Part shown: positions 6,253 to 9,537 of the stretch, one piece after another
How positions within the stretch are numbered: position 1 is the first letter of the stretch
Layout: each line of letters opens with the position of its first letter
NCBI GenBank assembly: GCA_030628305.1
Contig: DAOVRE010000039.1
Span: 1-9,537 of the forward strand
From: Candidatus Heimdallarchaeota archaeon
GTDB lineage: Archaea > Asgardarchaeota > Heimdallarchaeia > Heimdallarchaeales > Heimdallarchaeaceae
Length of the DNA: 9,537 bases
Reading direction: 5' to 3'
The notes under the pieces: generated by a model
Databases searched by the model: none
What the model was told of the DNA's origin: nothing
The model's input: the letters and a program-made list of their open reading frames with translations, nothing else
Program-made: the position numbers and the translations under genes

Positions 6253-7824
6253 CTAGTGAAAAATATGCTTCTCTTCAAAGTCTGCAGTTTTAAATTTGTT
6301 TCTAGCAATTAAGATAAATGGTAACACAAAAGATAGAGCAAAACCAATCGCTAGAAAAATCGCAAAGTAGAAATTATCGCCATAATAATTTACTTTCCCT
6401 AATAGATCTAATGTGGAAATCACTGTAAGCCCAAAGAATATAATCCCAATTGCAGAAAAGATTGCCCCCCATAAGCCTAATTTTAGTTTTTTATTCCATT
6501 CACTTTTCTTTGATCTGAATAGAGAACTGAATAACCCATCTAGAGCTGCAAGCTTTAGATATGGTGAAGCCAACCCCCCAAAAATAACATAGAACGGAAC
6601 ATTATAGGCTTTAAGTTTCAGAAATTTAGATTTAATGAAATAGATAATCATAATGGCAAATGTTCCTCCATAAATAATCATGATTAGTATGGGCATAATA
6701 ATTTGTGAAAGTGAGTCCAAACCCAAGGCTCGAAAGTAGGGTGTTTTGAACAAATACATGAAACCATAAACAAATCCAAGCTCATAGAAACTTGTGACAC
6801 CGAATATAATGGTGGATGTGAAGAATAAATCTGCTGATTGTTTAAAGCTTAATCTCCCCACAAGAATGTCTTTAATATGAGCAACAAAGGAACTAGTTTG
6901 TCCTTTTATCCACCGATACAATTGTGACATCTGATGATCTAGGGTACTTGGTAGTAATGTTTGAGCTGCAAATTCATCCAAGAAGTAACCTTGTTTCTTT
7001 TGAGTCATAAGAGAAATTGAGTGGGAATAATCTTCTATAACAACATTCTCAGGTATGTTTTGAACTCCACTCCTGCGAAAACAAGCAGATGCTCCTTGGA
7101 AAAGAACTGCTCCAAAAGTACGACGTGCATTTTGAGAACAAAAAATCTGACTAGTAGTCATTGCAGACCATACATGAAGCACATTGGTAGCATTGCGAAA
7201 TCCATACTTCGCTTGAACAAACTCATATTCAGGGTATTGATTTAAAATTGCAACAAATTTCGCGAGAATACCTTCAGTTGGAACATGGTCTACATCAAAA
7301 AATGTAACATAATCTCCTTTTGTTTTTGGAATAACAAGATTTAACATCCCTGCTTTAAGCTTCTTATTTTCTGCATAAAAGTAAGTGAAATTATATTTTT
7401 TACACAGATTTTCATATTTTTTCCTTAGGTTTTTATCAGGACTATCATCACCAACCCAAACATCGAAATTCTTGTAAGTTTGTTTAGTTAAACCCACTAA
7501 AGTTTCCTCTAAAACTGGGATTGGAACATTGTGAATGGGTATGATAACACTAACTTTCTTTTGTTCATCTATTGCATCAATATCATAATCCACTTCACCT
7601 ATTTTGAGAAAGCCATCAATAAGTTGGACTAGGAAATAGATCATATAAATCGGCCCCAATATTTCTAAAATCAATGATAAGACATTCAAGATGATGCCTC
7701 CTGCACCTAATAGAACACTTTCCCGAATGATAGAAATAAGGGATAGAATAAAATAAACAGCAAAGGTAACATAGAATAGAATACCAATCAAGTGATTGAT
7801 TTTGTGGATGGCTTTACTGAACAC
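6253..7824 (-). CDS. Processive family 2 glycosyltransferase, cellulose-synthase-like membrane enzyme
   Basis: A 523-aa integral membrane glycosyltransferase with a GT-A catalytic domain facing the cytoplasm. Order: hydrophobic helices at about 14-33 and 40-66; the GT2 domain opening with VSVIIPIHN (91-99); GDDSPD with Asp126/Asp127; LKAGMLN (156-162); the metal-binding DVD (177-179) in FFDVDH; GASACFRRSG (244-253); the general-base region IED (263-265); and QLYRW (301-305), the QxxRW motif that holds the acceptor in processive enzymes. Four or five C-terminal membrane helices follow (about 333-507). All catalytic signatures are intact, so it should polymerise or transfer a sugar from a nucleotide-sugar donor and may export the chain, as BcsA-type or hyaluronan-synthase-type enzymes do. 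No PilZ domain is present. The sugar cannot be read from sequence. The start is GTG at 7824: an in-frame stop lies 4-6 nt upstream and the next Met is residue 61, too late to keep the first helices. Confidence 0.9.
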   Translation of the reverse strand: MFSKAIHKINHLIGILFYVTFAVYFILSLISIIRESVLLGAGGIILNVLSLILEILGPIYMIYFLVQLIDGFLKIGEVDYDIDAIDEQKKVSVIIPIHNVPIPVLEETLVGLTKQTYKNFDVWVGDDSPDKNLRKKYENLCKKYNFTYFYAENKKLKAGMLNLVIPKTKGDYVTFFDVDHVPTEGILAKFVAILNQYPEYEFVQAKYGFRNATNVLHVWSAMTTSQIFCSQNARRTFGAVLFQGASACFRRSGVQNIPENVVIEDYSHSISLMTQKKQGYFLDEFAAQTLLPSTLDHQMSQLYRWIKGQTSSFVAHIKDILVGRLSFKQSADLFFTSTIIFGVTSFYELGFVYGFMYLFKTPYFRALGLDSLSQIIMPILIMIIYGGTFAIMIIYFIKSKFLKLKAYNVPFYVIFGGLASPYLKLAALDGLFSSLFRSKKSEWNKKLKLGLWGAIFSAIGIIFFGLTVISTLDLLGKVNYYGDNFYFAIFLAIGFALSFVLPFILIARNKFKTADFEEKHIFH

Positions 7825-7847
7825 GTTTCATAATAGTCTCAAGGATA

Positions 7848-7856
7848 TTATTAAAT
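7848..7856 (-). promoter_or_regulatory. Possible TATA box of the glycosyltransferase gene
   Basis: On the minus strand, TTTAATAAT is centred about 28 nt before the GTG at 7824, which would give a leaderless mRNA. A second candidate, TTATAAATAAT (7882-7892), would give a leader of about 37 nt without a clear ribosome site, so the nearer box is preferred. Tentative. Confidence 0.35.
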
Positions 7857-7921
7857 GTTATTTTGAAAAAGTGAAGGAAGGATTATTTATAACAAAGTTG
7901 AGTTTTTTATTATTAATCTAA

Positions 7922-7930
7922 ATTTATATA
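7922..7930 (+). promoter_or_regulatory. TATA box of the tandem-repeat membrane-protein gene
   Basis: ATTTATATA is a strong archaeal TATA match, centred about 24 nt before the ATG at 7950, with no Shine-Dalgarno sequence in between. The spacing predicts a leaderless transcript starting at or next to the ATG. It shares a 125-bp divergent region with the glycosyltransferase gene, which could allow coordinated control. Confidence 0.55.
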
Positions 7931-7949
7931 GTTGAATCAGTAAGTGTGT

Positions 7950-9537
7950 ATGATGGAAGTAAGCAAGAAGAATATTGTGAACAAAATACTATCAAATATC
8001 TTCTATTATTTATTTGTTGTTCTAATCCTGGGATTTCTTGGCTTATCGTTTTTCATTGACGAATTAGGGTTGCTGTATGACATATTATTTGTTGCATTGA
8101 TTGTTAACTCATTCGTAATTACTTTTTATCTCGCAATTCAGATGTTAAGGCACAATATCAAAGTAAACAAGAAGGTGCAGATCGGAATTTTCCTTATAGT
8201 AATAGGTTTTCTACTAATTCTTACTTCCTTAAGTAAAAGCATAACTTTCACTAGTGAATTATTATCAGAAATATTAGCGTATGAATTCTTTGTTTATTGG
8301 GGAATAGGATCTGTTTTGTTAGGCTTTTTTATAGAATTAACATTGTTTGATCAATGGTTATGGGATAATCTTCTGGTTAAACCCGCTAAGAAGATATTTA
8401 ATGCAATCAAATCATTTCTCTTGCTAATTCGAAAACATTGGAAAAGTATTATATTCGAAATCCTTAGATTATTAGGGGTTGCTGGTGGAGTTGTATTAAT
8501 CTACTTTGGTTATGTTTTACCTGAGTTCAATTGTTTCATATGGATAGGAATCCCTGTTATTATCATAAGTGAAACACTTACAAGAAAATCAATTCTTTTG
8601 TTCCTTAAGAATGCAATTATCGCAATAGGAAAATTTGTCAAACGTTTGTTTGTATCCATATGGAATAAAGCGAAAGAAATGGTAAAAAAGACTCTTGAAT
8701 TCATAACAACATTCTTTTCTAATCTCTGGCAGTTCTTTAAAAATAATTATGTGACAATTCTACTTGAATTGGGGAGATTGGTACTCGCGGGAGGTGGGGG
8801 ATACCTTATCTACTTTGGTTTAGTTGAAGCGTCATTTCGGTATTTTATCTTAATCGGAACTGGCATAATACTCCTTTTTGAAATAATATTGAGAAAATCT
8901 GTTCTCAGAATATTATATGAATATCTAAAAGCCTTAGGTCGATTATTCAGAGAACTTGGAATACTCTTCTGGAAACTACTAAAACTATTATACCAACCCT
9001 TTAAATTCTTAATTAGACACTGGGTAAAAGTAATTCTCTATACTTTTGATGTAGTAGCGATAGGTTCCATAGCAAACACAATCTATTTCACATTTAGTAT
9101 ACAATTCCATTGGTGGTATATTGTCATCCTATCAGCAAGCGGTGCTTACTTAATCATACATCATGCAAGAAGTATCTGGAAAGCAATAAGATATGTGTTT
9201 GTAGATATATTTTATGGAATTATAAAAGAAATATTCTTGCTATTTGAAAGATTCTTTACATCAATTGGCAGATTTCTCAAAAAACATTGGAAAACAATTG
9301 TAAAAGAGCTAATTAGGCTAGTTTTTGTTGCAGGAGGAATATTGCTAATTATTATTGGTGATGAATTTGAACCAGCTGTAATAGGAACCGTTATGGTGTG
9401 GTCAGGAATAGTAATAATCCCAATTAGTGCATTATTTTCAAGAGTTGTAGTTTTAAGGTTTATATGGAAATCAATTAAGAGCTTTTTTGTTAGTTTGAAG
9501 AATTTAATAGTTGATGTTTATCATCTTTTAATTGATC
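7950..9537 (+). CDS. Tandem-repeat multi-spanning membrane protein of unknown function (3' end outside window)
   Basis: Reading from ATG 7950 (a second in-frame ATG follows at once) gives 529 codons with no stop to the window edge, so the protein is incomplete. The N-terminus (about 1-150) holds several hydrophobic segments, including YYLFVVLILGFLG and VQIGIFLIVIGFLL. From about residue 150 it consists of repeating units. Each opens with a basic amphipathic stretch ending in HWK-like residues, then a glycine-rich helix (RLLGVAGGVVLIYFG; RLVLAGGGGYLIYFG), a second hydrophobic helix, and a long amphipathic basic/aromatic helix. Anchor aromatic residues are Trp164, Tyr267, Trp358 and Trp447, so units are about 103, 91 and 89 residues. 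I recognise no enzymatic motif. It is divergent from the glycosyltransferase gene. I do not recognise the family; a membrane-shaping, scaffold or channel-like role would be speculation. Confidence 0.75.
   Translation, partial: MMEVSKKNIVNKILSNIFYYLFVVLILGFLGLSFFIDELGLLYDILFVALIVNSFVITFYLAIQMLRHNIKVNKKVQIGIFLIVIGFLLILTSLSKSITFTSELLSEILAYEFFVYWGIGSVLLGFFIELTLFDQWLWDNLLVKPAKKIFNAIKSFLLLIRKHWKSIIFEILRLLGVAGGVVLIYFGYVLPEFNCFIWIGIPVIIISETLTRKSILLFLKNAIIAIGKFVKRLFVSIWNKAKEMVKKTLEFITTFFSNLWQFFKNNYVTILLELGRLVLAGGGGYLIYFGLVEASFRYFILIGTGIILLFEIILRKSVLRILYEYLKALGRLFRELGILFWKLLKLLYQPFKFLIRHWVKVILYTFDVVAIGSIANTIYFTFSIQFHWWYIVILSASGAYLIIHHARSIWKAIRYVFVDIFYGIIKEIFLLFERFFTSIGRFLKKHWKTIVKELIRLVFVAGGILLIIIGDEFEPAVIGTVMVWSGIVIIPISALFSRVVVLRFIWKSIKSFFVSLKNLIVDVYHLLID
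8415..9537 (+). repeat. Protein-level tandem repeats, four visible units of about 90-103 codons
   Basis: Anchor codons for the unit-opening aromatic residue are at 8439, 8748, 9021 and 9288. Units 1 and 2 are the most alike: both have E-x-x-R-L then AGG and LIYFG, and later E followed by L-x-RKS. The 13-nt string ATCTACTTTGGTT recurs in both (starting near 8500 and 8808). Unit 3 is the most diverged, while unit 4 restores HWKTI, RL and VAGG. The segment YEFFVYWGIGSVLLGFFIE before unit 1 resembles the second half of a unit, so a partial earlier copy is likely. DNA-level similarity is mostly lost, so the duplications are old. Confidence 0.65.

Noticed and set aside
8510..8704. A 64-codon minus-strand open frame
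   Set aside because: It is antisense within the tandem-repeat membrane-protein gene, which has an unbroken frame, a promoter and clear protein repeats.

Overview
The window is an AT-rich stretch (roughly one third G+C by eye) from an archaeon. Three things point to Archaea: an archaeal type IV pilin/archaellin-type N-terminus (KRAVSPV plus one hydrophobic helix), TATA-like boxes about 25 nt upstream of starts with leaderless or very short leaders, and archaeal-style HypA and HypB. I cannot name the lineage. A low-GC mesophilic group such as an Asgard archaeon is possible, but that is a guess.

Left part (1-2089, minus strand): a tight two-gene unit. The first gene (1187-2089) encodes a 300-aa nucleotidyltransferase-fold protein with a degraded active site and a helical C-terminal half resembling aminoglycoside-adenylyltransferase-type proteins. 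Eight bases later starts a second gene (1-1178, cut by the window edge). Its N-terminal 135 residues look like a further decayed copy of the same fold, followed by a P-loop ATPase domain. This pair is the least familiar part of the window.

Middle (2169-5112): a minus-strand gene for a 591-aa pilin-like surface protein with several Ig-like beta-sandwich stretches, ending in a 12-bp stem-loop that includes the stop codon. It is divergent from a plus-strand hypB-hypA pair, the nickel-delivery proteins for [NiFe]-hydrogenase maturation. No hydrogenase subunits lie in the window.

Right part (5144-9537): two minus-strand membrane-protein genes follow. The upstream one (6253-7824) encodes a processive, cellulose-synthase-like family 2 glycosyltransferase with all catalytic motifs intact. 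The downstream one (5144-6184) encodes a six-helix protein I do not recognise. Divergent from the glycosyltransferase, a plus-strand gene (7950 to the window end, incomplete) encodes a membrane protein built from tandem units of about 90-103 residues. Pilin-like protein, glycosyltransferase and membrane proteins together suggest a cell-surface theme, but no single pathway can be proven.

No tRNA, rRNA, CRISPR array, insertion sequence or integrase was seen. No gene-free stretch exceeds about 125 bases.
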